Source of the DNA: Cypionkella sp.
Lineage (GTDB): Bacteria > Pseudomonadota > Alphaproteobacteria > Rhodobacterales > Rhodobacteraceae
Length of the DNA stretch: 64,000 bases
Assembly: GCF_030652235.1 (NCBI RefSeq)
Contig: NZ_JAUSBA010000027.1
Span: forward strand, 1-64,000
Reading direction: 5' to 3'
The notes beneath the pieces are model-generated. The model was given only the letters and a program-made list of their open reading frames with translations, was not told where the DNA came from and searched no databases. Below, one piece after another: positions 51,256 through 60,239 of the stretch. The position numbers and the translations under genes were made by a program. Within the stretch, counting starts at the first letter, position 1; every line of letters starts with the position of its first letter.

Positions 51256-52362
51256 TCAGCTAATCGCTGCAAGGAAGGCGTTCACAGCGGCATCGGTATT
51301 TTCGCCCCACCACGTGGGATCATTCATCACCACATTCGGCAAGTTCGCCGCCGAGGTGATGGAATAGGGCTGATCTGCTTCGGCCAAGGCGGCGATTGCC
51401 TCGGGATTGGTCGGGGTCATGCCAAGACAGGCGAAGAGATCAAGCTGGGCCTGAACCGATTGTGCCGTTGCGATGAACTTCATCACCGCGGCCCCACCCG
51501 GATTGCCTTTGGGCACGATGTAAGCGCCCGGCATCGCGATGGCTTGGTTCGTGACCAACTTGTAACGGCCATTGGTATCATTCTCAATCGAGCGGCCCCG
51601 GTTTTGCCAGACCATGCCCATGGAAACTTCGCCGTTCACGATCATCTGCTGGGCTTCGGCACCCGACCCCCAGTAAATCGTGTCTGCCTTGATCGCTTTG
51701 ATCTTGGCCAGCGCCCGATCCATATCCAAAGGGTAAAGGGCGTCTTTTGCAACGCCATCGGCCATCAAAGCGGCTTCAAGTGAACCGTTGGCCCATTTGT
51801 AAAGTGAACGGGTGCCGGGGAATTTGGTGGTGTCGAAAAAATCTGCCCAAGTGCTTGGCGCGCCATCCGGGTACGTTTGGGTGTCATACATGAAGGCGTA
51901 GCCGTAAAGGATGATTGAGACCCCAAACTCCAACGCATAACCGTCAATGGTCTTGGCCTTGTCGACCACGGTGTAGTCGATTGGCTCCAGATGGCCAGTT
52001 TTGCCCAAAGCGACGGCATCGAACAGATCACCATCGCAGACATCGGCAGTGACATTGCCACTGTCGACCATTTCCTTGATCTTGCCCTGAAGCGGGCCGG
52101 ATGTGTCAAACTTCAACGGGATACCGGTTTCGGCGGTGAAGGCGTTGCCGATGGCGCTGGTGTGACATTCTTCCGACTGGCCACCCCAGTTCCACATCAC
52201 GATCTCACCGGCGGCGGCTTCGGCGCGGCCTGCCAACACCGAGGCGCTAGCGAATCCCGCCATGCCGCAAAGTGCCAGAAAACTGCGCCGCCCCATCTTG
52301 CCCGCTTGGAAAGCCTGAGCGCCTTGCAGCAGCGATTCACGCATAAACTGTTTGTCGTGCAT
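51256..52362 (-). CDS. PotD-type ABC substrate-binding protein (carnitine/betaine candidate)
   Basis: A 368-residue periplasmic protein. ATG 52362 is eight bases from AGGAGG; ATG 52368 is too close to it. The Tat-type signal is GRRSFLALCGMAGFASASVLAGRAEA. The mature part begins AAGEIVMWNWGGQSEECHTSAIGNAFTAETG, typical of the polyamine/opine/betaine binding group. Its position after the ATPase and before catabolic genes for carnitine-like compounds makes a trimethylammonium ligand likely. That is inference. Confidence 0.83.
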   Translation of the reverse strand: MHDKQFMRESLLQGAQAFQAGKMGRRSFLALCGMAGFASASVLAGRAEAAAGEIVMWNWGGQSEECHTSAIGNAFTAETGIPLKFDTSGPLQGKIKEMVDSGNVTADVCDGDLFDAVALGKTGHLEPIDYTVVDKAKTIDGYALEFGVSIILYGYAFMYDTQTYPDGAPSTWADFFDTTKFPGTRSLYKWANGSLEAALMADGVAKDALYPLDMDRALAKIKAIKADTIYWGSGAEAQQMIVNGEVSMGMVWQNRGRSIENDTNGRYKLVTNQAIAMPGAYIVPKGNPGGAAVMKFIATAQSVQAQLDLFACLGMTPTNPEAIAALAEADQPYSITSAANLPNVVMNDPTWWGENTDAAVNAFLAAIS

Positions 52363-52438
52363 TTTCATTCCTCCTGTTGAGTGGGTCAGAACGACCCTGT
52401 TTCATGTCACCGGGTTGATCCCGGCTTTGGCTTATCAA

Positions 52439-53446
52439 TTAGCTTTGGTCGTTCAGCCGCACGGCGGCGTTGTCCGCCCAGGTCAGATCGACGGGGCTGT
52501 GTTCCGGCAGCGGCGCACCACCGCGCCAAGCATCCACATCGACTTCGATCAGCCCCATGCCCAGCACTTCGACCTGATATTTAAGCACCGACCCAAAATA
52601 GGTGACTGACTGCACAATGCCGGCCACCTTGTTGGCCCCCTGCCCGTGGCCAGCCGCCGCAAGATCGATTTTCTCCGGGCGCAGCGCATAAACTGCGCCG
52701 TCCCGGTGCAGGAAGTTGCTTTTGCCAAGGAAACTTGCCGCAAAGCGCGTGGTTGGCTGCTGATAGAGAGCTGTCGGTGTGCCCAACTGTTCGATATGAC
52801 CATTTCGCATGATCACAATGCGATCCGACATCGACAGCGCCTCTTCCTGATCATGTGTCACATAAACAAACGTAGTGCCGATGCGGTGGTGGATGTCTTT
52901 CAACTGCGCCTGCACTTCGGTTCTCAGGTTTTTGTCCAGAGCCCCCAAGGGTTCATCCAGCAACAACACCGGAGGCGCAAAGCACAGCGCCCGTGCCAAA
53001 GCGACGCGCTGCTGTTGGCCACCCGAAAGCTCTTTTGGCAGACGATGCGCGAAGTCGCCCAAGCGCACCAACTCCATCATCTCGCCCACACGGGCATCAA
53101 TCTCGGCCTTGGGGCGTTTGCGCACCGACAACGGATAGGCGATGTTGTCGCGCACAGTCATGTGGGGAAACAGCGCGTAGCCTTGAAATACCATGCCAAA
53201 GTTGCGTTTTTCCGCCGGCATGGCGGCAATAGAGCGGCCGTCCAGCAAGATATCGCCCGAGGTGATGTCCTGAAACCCGGCCATCATCATCAAAAGCGTG
53301 GTCTTGCCAGAACCAGACGGGCCAAGCAGCGTCAGAAACTCACCACTTTGGATTTCAAGATCAACATTTTCAACGGCGGTGAAGGTGCCATAGTGCTTGG
53401 TCAGCGCCTTCAACTGCAGGCTGCCGCTTTTGCCGAGCTCTGCCAT
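52439..53446 (-). CDS. PotA-type ABC ATP-binding protein (carnitine-type operon)
   Basis: A 335-residue ATPase. Walker A GPSGSGKTT, Q-loop VFQGYALFPH, signature LSGGQQQR, Walker B VLLLDEP, switch VTHDQEEAL, and a TOBE domain (FLHRDGAVYALRPEKIDL). It follows the CdhC-like gene with two bases between stop and start and is the second gene of the operon. Confidence 0.88.
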   Translation of the reverse strand: MAELGKSGSLQLKALTKHYGTFTAVENVDLEIQSGEFLTLLGPSGSGKTTLLMMMAGFQDITSGDILLDGRSIAAMPAEKRNFGMVFQGYALFPHMTVRDNIAYPLSVRKRPKAEIDARVGEMMELVRLGDFAHRLPKELSGGQQQRVALARALCFAPPVLLLDEPLGALDKNLRTEVQAQLKDIHHRIGTTFVYVTHDQEEALSMSDRIVIMRNGHIEQLGTPTALYQQPTTRFAASFLGKSNFLHRDGAVYALRPEKIDLAAAGHGQGANKVAGIVQSVTYFGSVLKYQVEVLGMGLIEVDVDAWRGGAPLPEHSPVDLTWADNAAVRLNDQS

Positions 53447-53448
53447 GC

Positions 53449-54339
53449 TCAGGCGACCGCGCCGCGAAGTTTCAACTTGTTGCGCGCCTCTTGCGGCGTC
53501 AGCGCCCGTGCGCCCATGCGTTCGACAATGCCAATCACCCGTTCGACCAGTTGGGCGTTGGTCGCGAGCACACCCCGATCAAGGAACAGATTGTCTTCCA
53601 ACCCCACCCGGACGTTGCCGCCCATCGCGACGGCGGCGGCTGCCATTGGCATCTGCATGCGGCTAATGCCGAAACTTGCCCAGCTTGCGTCAGGCGGCAG
53701 ATGCTCTTTCATGGCCTTCATGGTTTCGACGGTTTGATCCGCGCCCCACGGAATCCCCAGACACAGTTGGAACATCGGCGGATCAGCCAGCAGGCCTTCA
53801 GCCACCATCTGGCGGGCAAAGCGGATGTGGCCTAGTTCAAAAACCTCAAGCTCGGGCTTTACGCCCCATTCCTTTGTCAGCGCCGCCATTCGGCGCAGAA
53901 TCGGAGGCGTGGAAATGTAGATGCTGTTATCATTGCCGAAGTTCAGCGTGCCGCAATCCAGCGAGCAAATTTCCGGCATGCAATCCTTCACATGGGCCAG
54001 CCGTTCGTCTGGCCCGATCATGTCGGTTCCAGGCCCCGGCATCGCCCAGTTCAGGGCATCTGGCGTCCAATCTCCGCCCATTCCGGCGGTCAGGTTGATG
54101 ACAACATCGGTGCCGCTGTCGCGGATGCGTTCAACCACTTCGCGGAACAAGGCAGGGTCGCGAGAGCCCTTTCCGGTTTCAGGATCGCGGACATGAATAT
54201 GGGCAATGGCGGCGCCGGCTTTCGCGGCCTCTATGGCTGCATGCGCAATTTCTGCTGGTGTTACAGGCACATGCGGGCTCTTGCCCATAGTATCGCCTGC
54301 TCCGGTTACAGCACATGTCACCACAACTTCGAAGTTCAT
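53449..54339 (-). CDS. cdhC: Dehydrocarnitine cleavage enzyme (BKACE/DUF849 family, CdhC-like)
   Basis: A 296-residue TIM barrel from ATG 54339 ([28 protein letters not shown]) with GGGAGACC upstream. The Zn-binding pair is H47/H49 in [11 protein letters not shown], and [29 protein letters not shown] holds the later acidic ligand. It resembles the carnitine-pathway CdhC subgroup of beta-keto-acid cleavage enzymes almost throughout. The reaction is 3-dehydrocarnitine + acetyl-CoA to betainyl-CoA + acetoacetate. It heads the minus-strand operon and faces the CdhR-type regulator across a 78-base promoter. Confidence 0.85.
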   Translation of the reverse strand: MNFEVVVTCAVTGAGDTMGKSPHVPVTPAEIAHAAIEAAKAGAAIAHIHVRDPETGKGSRDPALFREVVERIRDSGTDVVINLTAGMGGDWTPDALNWAMPGPGTDMIGPDERLAHVKDCMPEICSLDCGTLNFGNDNSIYISTPPILRRMAALTKEWGVKPELEVFELGHIRFARQMVAEGLLADPPMFQLCLGIPWGADQTVETMKAMKEHLPPDASWASFGISRMQMPMAAAAVAMGGNVRVGLEDNLFLDRGVLATNAQLVERVIGIVERMGARALTPQEARNKLKLRGAVA

Positions 54340-54417
54340 TTCGGTCTCCCTGTTTCGCTTTATCTTGTGCGCAAGATTTCGATTTCCTTTCATTTATTCG
54401 CCATATATCCTTCATCG
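54340..54417. promoter_or_regulatory. Divergent cdhC/cdhR-type promoter with shared motifs
   Basis: The 78-base A/T-rich interval contains CTTGTGCGCAAG (54364-54375) and TTATTCGCCA (54394-54403). Near copies (CTTTTGCGCAAG and TTTTCGCCAC) stand next to each other upstream of the LLM-operon at 58491-58514, and TTTTCGCCA recurs at 60160. This pattern suggests a common regulator, probably the GlxA-type activator encoded here. The assignment is inferred. Confidence 0.5.
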
Positions 54418-55536
54418 ATGTCGAAAAATCGCACCACCTATCCAGATGATCCCACGGCTTCCAGCCCTTCGATGGATGTGAAGGAAATCGCCCTTACAAA
54501 CGTGACGTTCCTGATCGTGCCGCGCTTTAACATGGCGACGCTGATGACCGTGATCGAGCCGATGCGGATCGCGAATTATCTGTCGCCACGGCCAATTTAC
54601 AGCTGGGAAATTGTCTCGTTTGACGGCGATGAGATCGTGGCAAGCAATGGTTTTTCTTTGCCCGCACATGCGCCTACAAACCGCAATCGGCGCGGCGAGG
54701 TGATCTTCGTCATGGGCAGTTGGGGCGCTGAAAGTTATCGCAACACCACGTTGTTTTCATGGATTCGCAGGCAGGCCCGTGAGGGCGCACGGATTTGCGC
54801 GGTGGAACTTGGCACCTATCTGGTGGCGCGATCCGGAATCTTGTCGGGGCGCAGCGTGACCACGCATTGGTCCTACGGGCCGGGATTTCAGGAGCAATTT
54901 CCCGACATCACATTTGTCGAACAAATATATACCGGTGACGATGGGATGATGACCTGCGGCGGCGGGATGGCGGGGGTAGATATGATGCTGCGCCTGATTG
55001 GTGAAGCCCATGGGGAAAGCCTTATCGGTGAGATCGCGGACCAACTTATGCATCACCCCGTGCGTCCGGCGACGGCTCCGCAACGCCGCACGATGGGACG
55101 CAGCACCGATACGATGGTGCCAATGGTGCGCGAGGCGATTGCCCTGATTGAGCGGAATATCACCGAACCGCTAAGCGTTCCGGATATTGCCGATGCGTTG
55201 GCGGTATCACAACGTCAGATGGAGCGGCAATTCAAGCAGACGATTGGCTGCACGGTTGTGCAGTTTGGCTTGCTTTTGCGGTTGCAGCACGCACGGGTTT
55301 TGCTGATCTCGACCACCCTCAGCGTGCGCGACATTGCGACGGCATCCGGGTTTAATACGCTGTCGCATTTCGCGTTTTCGTTCGGAAAGTGCTTTGGACG
55401 CAGGCCCAGCGAATACCGTCAGGCTTGGCCGGAAAAAGACAGCGCCCCCAGTTGGCCGGGGACACTGTCGAAATTTTTGCTGGCGTTGCAGAACCGGGGC
55501 ACTGCGAAACCGATTCAGGTTCTGCGCAAAAGCTGA
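54418..55536 (+). CDS. GlxA/CdhR-family AraC-type regulator
   Basis: A 372-residue protein from ATG 54418 (MSKNRTTYPDDPTASS); the longer frame runs through the promoter and cdhC. The N-terminal DJ-1/PfpI-like domain (VTFLIVPRFNMATLMTVIEPMRIANYL, GARICAVELGTYLVARSGILSGRSVTTHW) has Glu at the usual nucleophile position, typical of non-enzymatic GlxA sensors. The C-terminal AraC double helix-turn-helix is LSVPDIADALAVSQRQMERQFKQTIG and LSVRDIATASGFNTLSHFAFSFGKCFGRRPSEYR. CdhR of pseudomonads, in the same family, activates carnitine dehydrogenase genes. The stop is 2 bases from the convergent carnitine dehydrogenase-like gene. Confidence 0.85.
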   Translation: MSKNRTTYPDDPTASSPSMDVKEIALTNVTFLIVPRFNMATLMTVIEPMRIANYLSPRPIYSWEIVSFDGDEIVASNGFSLPAHAPTNRNRRGEVIFVMGSWGAESYRNTTLFSWIRRQAREGARICAVELGTYLVARSGILSGRSVTTHWSYGPGFQEQFPDITFVEQIYTGDDGMMTCGGGMAGVDMMLRLIGEAHGESLIGEIADQLMHHPVRPATAPQRRTMGRSTDTMVPMVREAIALIERNITEPLSVPDIADALAVSQRQMERQFKQTIGCTVVQFGLLLRLQHARVLLISTTLSVRDIATASGFNTLSHFAFSFGKCFGRRPSEYRQAWPEKDSAPSWPGTLSKFLLALQNRGTAKPIQVLRKS

Positions 55537-55538
55537 AA

Positions 55539-56483
55539 CTAGCGGCGGACGTCGCGGATCGCGTTCAGAACAGCAACGATTTCGCGGTCACGCGTGACCG
55601 CCAAATCTTCAAAATGTCGTCCGGCGGCGATGTCATTGCAGCCGTCCACCATGCGATCTCGCAACTCTTGGGTCAGTTCAGGCGCTTCCAGACGCGTCCA
55701 AGGCCATTTCAAGGCTGGGCCGAATTGGTCCAGATTGGTCGCCATGCCTCCCTCGCCACAGGCCACATGAAACGCCATGCATTGTCCCTGCACCGCCATC
55801 CGTGGCGCAGGGCCGTTCATCAGGGCGTTGTCAATATCGGCGGGGGTTGCTTCGCCGTTGGCGACCATGTGCAGCGCTTCACGCCAGAGCGCTTCTTGCA
55901 GGCGAGTGGCGACAAATCCCGGGATTTCCTTTTTCATCGCCAGCGGCGCTTTACCCGCAATCTGGTAAAACGCAACCGCCCAAGCCACAGCCGCAGGGCT
56001 GCTGCCTTTGCCGCCGACCACTTCGACCAAGGGCAAAAGATAGGGGGGGTTGAAGGGGTGGCCGATAACCGTGCGCTGCGGGGTCATGCAGTTGGCCTGA
56101 ATCTGGCTCATCGTCAGGCCCGAGGTGGACGAGGCAATGACGCAAGTTTCAGGCGCGAGTTCGCCCAGACGTTGGTAAAGCGCCTGCTTGATGTCCAGCC
56201 GTTCGGGCGCGCTTTCCTGAATGAACTGTGCTTCCCGCACCGCGTCTGCCAGATCGGTGGTGATGCGCAACCGGTCCCGTGATGCACCGGGGGCCAGACC
56301 CAAGGCCATCAGACTGATCCAGCCGGTATTGATCACCGACATCAGCGCCGGCACTTCGGCATCAGAATGAACATAGGCGGTAACATCATAGCCGCGCGCT
56401 AGAAAATGGGCGGCCCAACCGCCACCGATGGGTCCAGCGCCGATTGTTGTAATGCGAGTGACGGATTTGGGGTCGGGATACAT
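55539..56483 (-). CDS. L-carnitine 3-dehydrogenase-like (3-hydroxyacyl-CoA dehydrogenase fold)
   Basis: A 314-residue NAD enzyme from ATG 56483 (MYPDPKSVTRITTIGAGPIGGGW). The Rossmann loop is GAGPIGGGW (15-23) and the catalytic-His region VIGHPFNPPYLLPLVEVVGG (His142). FGPALKWPWTRL in the C-terminal domain is characteristic of the carnitine dehydrogenase subgroup rather than FadB-type enzymes. It converts carnitine to 3-dehydrocarnitine, the substrate of the CdhC-like enzyme. No thioesterase domain is fused, unlike some rhizobial versions. It is last in the LLM-CaiD-dehydrogenase operon. Confidence 0.82.
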   Translation of the reverse strand: MYPDPKSVTRITTIGAGPIGGGWAAHFLARGYDVTAYVHSDAEVPALMSVINTGWISLMALGLAPGASRDRLRITTDLADAVREAQFIQESAPERLDIKQALYQRLGELAPETCVIASSTSGLTMSQIQANCMTPQRTVIGHPFNPPYLLPLVEVVGGKGSSPAAVAWAVAFYQIAGKAPLAMKKEIPGFVATRLQEALWREALHMVANGEATPADIDNALMNGPAPRMAVQGQCMAFHVACGEGGMATNLDQFGPALKWPWTRLEAPELTQELRDRMVDGCNDIAAGRHFEDLAVTRDREIVAVLNAIRDVRR

Positions 56484-56544
56484 CGTGCGGACTTTCAGGT
56501 AAAAGGGAGGAGCGATTTTTTCGTCCAAAAGGCGGATTGTGGCT

Positions 56545-57345
56545 TTAGCGGCCCTTGAAGACGGGATCGCGTTTTTCGACAAACGCCGCGATGCCTTCGG
56601 CAGAATCTTCGGATTTCAGCATGGCGCGGTAGGTTGGCAGATCGCCTGTACGCATGTGGTTGAAGGCCACTTCCAAAGGCATGGCCTGAATGGCGCGTTC
56701 AACTTCCTTGACGGTTTGCATCGCAAGCGGCGCGGATCCCGCAATCTGATCCGCCCAAGCGCGGGCGGTTTCCATCAGGCTTTCTTTCGGCACCACCTTG
56801 TTCACAAGGCCGTAATGCGCCGCCTCTGCCGCAGGCATCCGACGCCCCAGCAGCAGCATTTCCATTGCGATGTTGCGCGGAATCAGGCGCGGCAGGCGTT
56901 GCAGCGCGCCTGCGTCCGGCACAATCCCCAAGGGCATTTCCGGCAGGCCAAACTGCACATGATCTGCGGCGATGATCAGATCGCAGGACATGGCAATTTC
57001 AAACCCTCCACCAATCGCCATACCGTTCAAGGCGCAAATCACTGGCTTGTTCATCTGCCAGTTTTCCGTCAACCCGCCAAAGCCGCCGATGCCATAATCA
57101 GCGGTTTCCCACCAGTTATCCAACGTCATCTCACCCGCGTTAAGCGCTTTGAGATCCCATCCGGCGGAAAAGATGCGGTCGCCTTCCGCCGTCAGAATCC
57201 CAACCCAAAGGTCAGGATCGTCGCGCAACAAGGCAAAGGCGCGCCCCATATCCTGGCTCATCGCGACGTCAATCGCGTTCACTTTTGGCTTGTTCAGCTT
57301 TATTTCCAGCACCCGGCCGCGGCGGGTAACTTCAACATGGCTCAT
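56545..57345 (-). CDS. caiD: Carnitinyl-CoA dehydratase / crotonobetainyl-CoA hydratase (CaiD-like)
   Basis: A 266-residue crotonase. FSAGWDLKALNAGE is diagnostic of CaiD, and the active-site glutamates are E116 (GGGFEIAMSCDL) and E136 (FGLPEMPLGIVPDAG), matching E111/E131 of E. coli CaiD. The C-terminus DSAEGIAAFVEKRDPVFKGR also follows CaiD. It interconverts crotonobetainyl-CoA and carnitinyl-CoA. The start has AAGGAA upstream. It follows the LLM gene by 25 bases and precedes the carnitine dehydrogenase-like gene. Confidence 0.87.
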   Translation of the reverse strand: MSHVEVTRRGRVLEIKLNKPKVNAIDVAMSQDMGRAFALLRDDPDLWVGILTAEGDRIFSAGWDLKALNAGEMTLDNWWETADYGIGGFGGLTENWQMNKPVICALNGMAIGGGFEIAMSCDLIIAADHVQFGLPEMPLGIVPDAGALQRLPRLIPRNIAMEMLLLGRRMPAAEAAHYGLVNKVVPKESLMETARAWADQIAGSAPLAMQTVKEVERAIQAMPLEVAFNHMRTGDLPTYRAMLKSEDSAEGIAAFVEKRDPVFKGR

Positions 57346-57370
57346 AGGGATTCCTTTCGGGAAAAGACGT

Positions 57371-58405
57371 TCAGGCGAAAGCCGGGATGACTTCCTTACA
57401 AAACAACTCCAACGAGCGTTTTTGCTCGGCGAGACCTAGGCCAAGGCTGGCGTAGTAGATGAATTCATCCACACCCAGCGCCTGATAGAGTTTCAATTTC
57501 GCAATCACCTCATCGGGTGTGCCAAGCATCAGATTGCGGTGCAGCATGTCAGGATCATATTCCGCGCGGTTGCCAAGCTGATCAAACGGGATGGCTTTCG
57601 GGAAGCCGTTTTCGACATCGCCCATGTTCTTGAACAGATTTTCAAACTGCGAAAGCTGGCGCTGTGCGGCGCGAATTGGCACCATCCAATCCTCTTTTCG
57701 GTCATAAACGGCGGTGTGGCGCATCATCGCCATGATCGGGCGTTTGGAGCCGGGGTTGTTGGTCATAGCCTCGTCCATGCGGCCCATGTAGATTTCCGCT
57801 TCGGACATATCGCGGGTCAGAGGCCAAGACATGATATTGCAGCCATTCTTGACCGCGTAATCATAGGTGATCGGGGCGCGCGCGGCGATCCAGACCGGCA
57901 CTTCCGCCTGCAACGGTTTGGGGCAAGAGGTGGAGGTGGGGAAGTTCCAGAATTCGCCGGTGTGATCATAATCGCCTTTCCAGAGCGCGCGCACCGCAGG
58001 CAGCATTTCTTGCATGTAGCGCCACGCGTCGGATTGTTTCAGACCCGGGTGCATGCGGTCAAACTCGCGCTGATAGGCGCCGGAACCGATGCCAAACTCC
58101 AACCGCCCGCCCGAGATCAGATCCACGAAAGCCGCCTCTCCGGCAACTTTGATCGGATGCCAATAGGCGGCGGCGACGCAGGCGGTGCCAAGGCGGATGC
58201 GGTCGGTATGGCCCGCCCACCACGTCAGCACCGAAAACGGATTGGGCGCGATGGTCATTTCCAGCGCGTGATGTTCGGCGGCCCACGCGATGTTGAAGCC
58301 ACCCAGTTCGGCCATCTGAACCATGTCAATCGTGTGACGCGCGACGTCCTTCATATCCAGACTTTCGTCCATCCGTTCCAAATTAATGGCGAGTTGAAAC
58401 TTCAT
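57371..58405 (-). CDS. LLM-class flavin-dependent monooxygenase (two-component oxygenase)
   Basis: A 344-residue luciferase-fold oxygenase from ATG 58405 with GGAGG six bases upstream. Motifs: AELGGFNIAWAAEHHALEMTIAPNPFSVLTWWAG, RLGTACVAAAYWHPIKVAGEAAFVDLISGGRLEFGIGSG, and a long C-terminal active-site insert. Group C oxygenases such as RutA and TgnB use FMNH2 supplied by a separate reductase. The only flavin reductase seen nearby is the one fused to the CoA-transferase at 61437-63530. It heads the LLM-CaiD-dehydrogenase operon. The substrate is unknown; a nitrogen-containing compound related to carnitine or a heterocycle is plausible. Confidence 0.83.
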   Translation of the reverse strand: MKFQLAINLERMDESLDMKDVARHTIDMVQMAELGGFNIAWAAEHHALEMTIAPNPFSVLTWWAGHTDRIRLGTACVAAAYWHPIKVAGEAAFVDLISGGRLEFGIGSGAYQREFDRMHPGLKQSDAWRYMQEMLPAVRALWKGDYDHTGEFWNFPTSTSCPKPLQAEVPVWIAARAPITYDYAVKNGCNIMSWPLTRDMSEAEIYMGRMDEAMTNNPGSKRPIMAMMRHTAVYDRKEDWMVPIRAAQRQLSQFENLFKNMGDVENGFPKAIPFDQLGNRAEYDPDMLHRNLMLGTPDEVIAKLKLYQALGVDEFIYYASLGLGLAEQKRSLELFCKEVIPAFA

Positions 58406-58464
58406 ATCATCCTCCACGATTGCGCTTTGTTACAGGAATGTTGGTTGGAACCGCGGGCAATAAT

Positions 58465-58514
58465 GTCGAAATTTCGACGTTGGTTGCGTTTTTTCGCCAC
58501 AACTTTTGCGCAAG
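58465..58514 (-). promoter_or_regulatory. LLM-operon regulatory region with palindrome and shared motifs
   Basis: GTCGAAATTTCGAC (58465-58478) is a perfect 14-bp palindrome 60 bases upstream of the LLM start. TTTTCGCCAC (58491-58500) and CTTTTGCGCAAG (58503-58514) follow, both shared with the other promoters of this island. A terminator to the right isolates this promoter from the aldehyde dehydrogenase gene. Confidence 0.5.
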
Positions 58515-58534
58515 CTGGCACAGGCAAAAATAGC

Positions 58535-58559
58535 AGGGCCAGCCGCGATGGCTGGCCCT
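58535..58559 (-). terminator. Rho-independent terminator of the aldehyde dehydrogenase gene
   Basis: AGGGCCAGCC (58535-58544) and GGCTGGCCCT (58550-58559) form a 10-bp perfect stem with a 5-base loop, followed on the minus strand by GCTATTTTTGCC. It lies 25 bases beyond the aldehyde dehydrogenase stop. Confidence 0.9.
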
Positions 58560-58583
58560 GAAGGTCACTGCATCAAAGTCGGT

Positions 58584-60065
58584 TCAGCGCATGACGAAAG
58601 GATTGGCCATCGGTTCGGTTGACGTATTGACCCAAACCGTCTTGGGCCGGGTGTAGTCATACATCGCCTGCAATCCGCTTTCGCGGCCATAACCGGAGCC
58701 TTTCACGCCGCCAAATTCCGCGATGGGCGACACCACGCGGTAGGTGTTGATCCAGACAATTCCCGACCGGATCGCCTTGGCCATTCGCATTTGACGCGCG
58801 CCATCGCGGGTGAAAACGCCTGCGGCAAGCCCGTGTTTCGTATCATTGGCCAGCGCAATCGCCTCTGCCTCGGTCTTGAACCGCAGAACGGACAGCACCG
58901 GGCCGAACAGTTCGGTATCAACGATCCGCAAATCCTGACGCGGACACTCGATGATGGTCGGTTCATAATAGGTGCCGCCCAAACCGTCGGGTTGCTTGCC
59001 GCCGCATAGAACGCGGCCACCTTCGGTTTGCGCATGTGCCACTTCGCGTTCAATCGTCGCCAGTTGGCCCTGTGTGCACAGCGGGCCCATCTGGGTGTCT
59101 TCGTCCAAAGGATCGCCGATGCGGATTTGTCGGGCAAGGCCGACCATCTTTTCAAGGAACGCATCCGCAATGTCTTCATGCAGATAGAGCCGCGATCCTG
59201 CCACACAGCTTTGCCCGGTGGCGCCGAATATACCTGCAATCGAGCCGTTCACCGCACTGTCGATATCGGCGTCTTCAAACACGATGAACGGGGATTTTCC
59301 GCCCAGTTCCAACGACACCTGCGCAAAGTTTTCGCATGAATTGGTCAGCACAGCGCGCCCCGCCCCCGCGCCGCCGGTAAATGAAATCCGCGCCACCAAA
59401 GGGTGCGCTGTCAACACCCGACCGCAGGGTTCGCCGTGGCCCGACACAATGTTCACCACGCCCGGCGGAAAGCCCGCAGCTTCGATCAATTCGCCAAATT
59501 CCAGCATCGCGGCAGAGGCGTGTTCAGACGCCTTCAGCACCACAGTATTGCCAGCCGCCAGCGCGGGGCCAATTTTCACCGCCACAAGGAATAGCTGCGA
59601 ATTCCATGGCACGATGGCGGCGACGACACCCAAGGGTTCGCGTCTGGTGAACACAAACAAATCCGGCTTATCGATTGGCAGCGTTTCACCGGAAATCTTG
59701 TCGGCACAACCGGCATAAAAGTGGAAAAACTCGGCAATGTATTTCGCCTGCCAGCGGGTTTCTTTCAGCATCTTGCCGGTATCGATGGTTTCGATGCGGC
59801 CCAAGCTTTCGGATTTCTCAGCCAGCAAATCCCCCAGTTTACGCAGGCAGCGGCCCCGCGCCGAGGGGCTCATCTCGGCCCAAGGGCCAGAGGTAAAGGC
59901 GCGATCCGCTGCCCGAACCGCACGATCAACATCTTCGGCGGTTGCTTCTGGCACACGGCACCAAACTTTGCCGGTGGTTGGATTGGTGCTTTCGAACAGC
60001 GCGCCATCCGACGCCCCGACCCAAACGCCATCAATCAGCATTTGATAGTCCTTGATTGCAGTCAC
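58584..60065 (-). CDS. Aldehyde dehydrogenase (betaine/trimethylaminobutyraldehyde-type candidate)
   Basis: A 493-residue NAD(P)-dependent enzyme from GTG 60065 with GGGAGGG upstream; the frame to 60329 crosses the divergent promoter. Active-site Cys287 is in GQSCVAGSR and Glu253 in LELGGKSP, and the NAD-binding FTGGAGAGR loop is at 229-237. It oxidises an aldehyde to the acid. Here it could make gamma-butyrobetaine from the trimethylamino-aldehyde or act on the LLM-branch product. It is monocistronic, divergent from the RidA operon across a strong palindrome. Confidence 0.88.
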   Translation of the reverse strand: MTAIKDYQMLIDGVWVGASDGALFESTNPTTGKVWCRVPEATAEDVDRAVRAADRAFTSGPWAEMSPSARGRCLRKLGDLLAEKSESLGRIETIDTGKMLKETRWQAKYIAEFFHFYAGCADKISGETLPIDKPDLFVFTRREPLGVVAAIVPWNSQLFLVAVKIGPALAAGNTVVLKASEHASAAMLEFGELIEAAGFPPGVVNIVSGHGEPCGRVLTAHPLVARISFTGGAGAGRAVLTNSCENFAQVSLELGGKSPFIVFEDADIDSAVNGSIAGIFGATGQSCVAGSRLYLHEDIADAFLEKMVGLARQIRIGDPLDEDTQMGPLCTQGQLATIEREVAHAQTEGGRVLCGGKQPDGLGGTYYEPTIIECPRQDLRIVDTELFGPVLSVLRFKTEAEAIALANDTKHGLAAGVFTRDGARQMRMAKAIRSGIVWINTYRVVSPIAEFGGVKGSGYGRESGLQAMYDYTRPKTVWVNTSTEPMANPFVMR

Positions 60066-60159
60066 CCCGCAGCCCTCCCTTAAGTCTGTCTGATCGTGCC
60101 AGCATGACGCTGCCAGCCTGAGGTTGATACTGATCGCGACAGGCCGAAGAATGTGCGGA

Positions 60160-60182
60160 TTTTCGCCACGGCTTGGCGAAAA
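60160..60182. promoter_or_regulatory. 9-bp-arm palindromic operator between aldehyde dehydrogenase and RidA genes
   Basis: TTTTCGCCA (60160-60168) and TGGCGAAAA (60174-60182) form a perfect inverted repeat with a 5-base centre (CGGCT). It lies 95 bases upstream of the aldehyde dehydrogenase GTG and 58 bases upstream of the RidA ATG. The same half-site appears upstream of the LLM operon. Confidence 0.65.
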
Positions 60183-60239
60183 AAGCACAACGGGTGACGG
60201 TTGGGCGGTGTTTGATGACACCTCAAGGGGAGAAATTAT

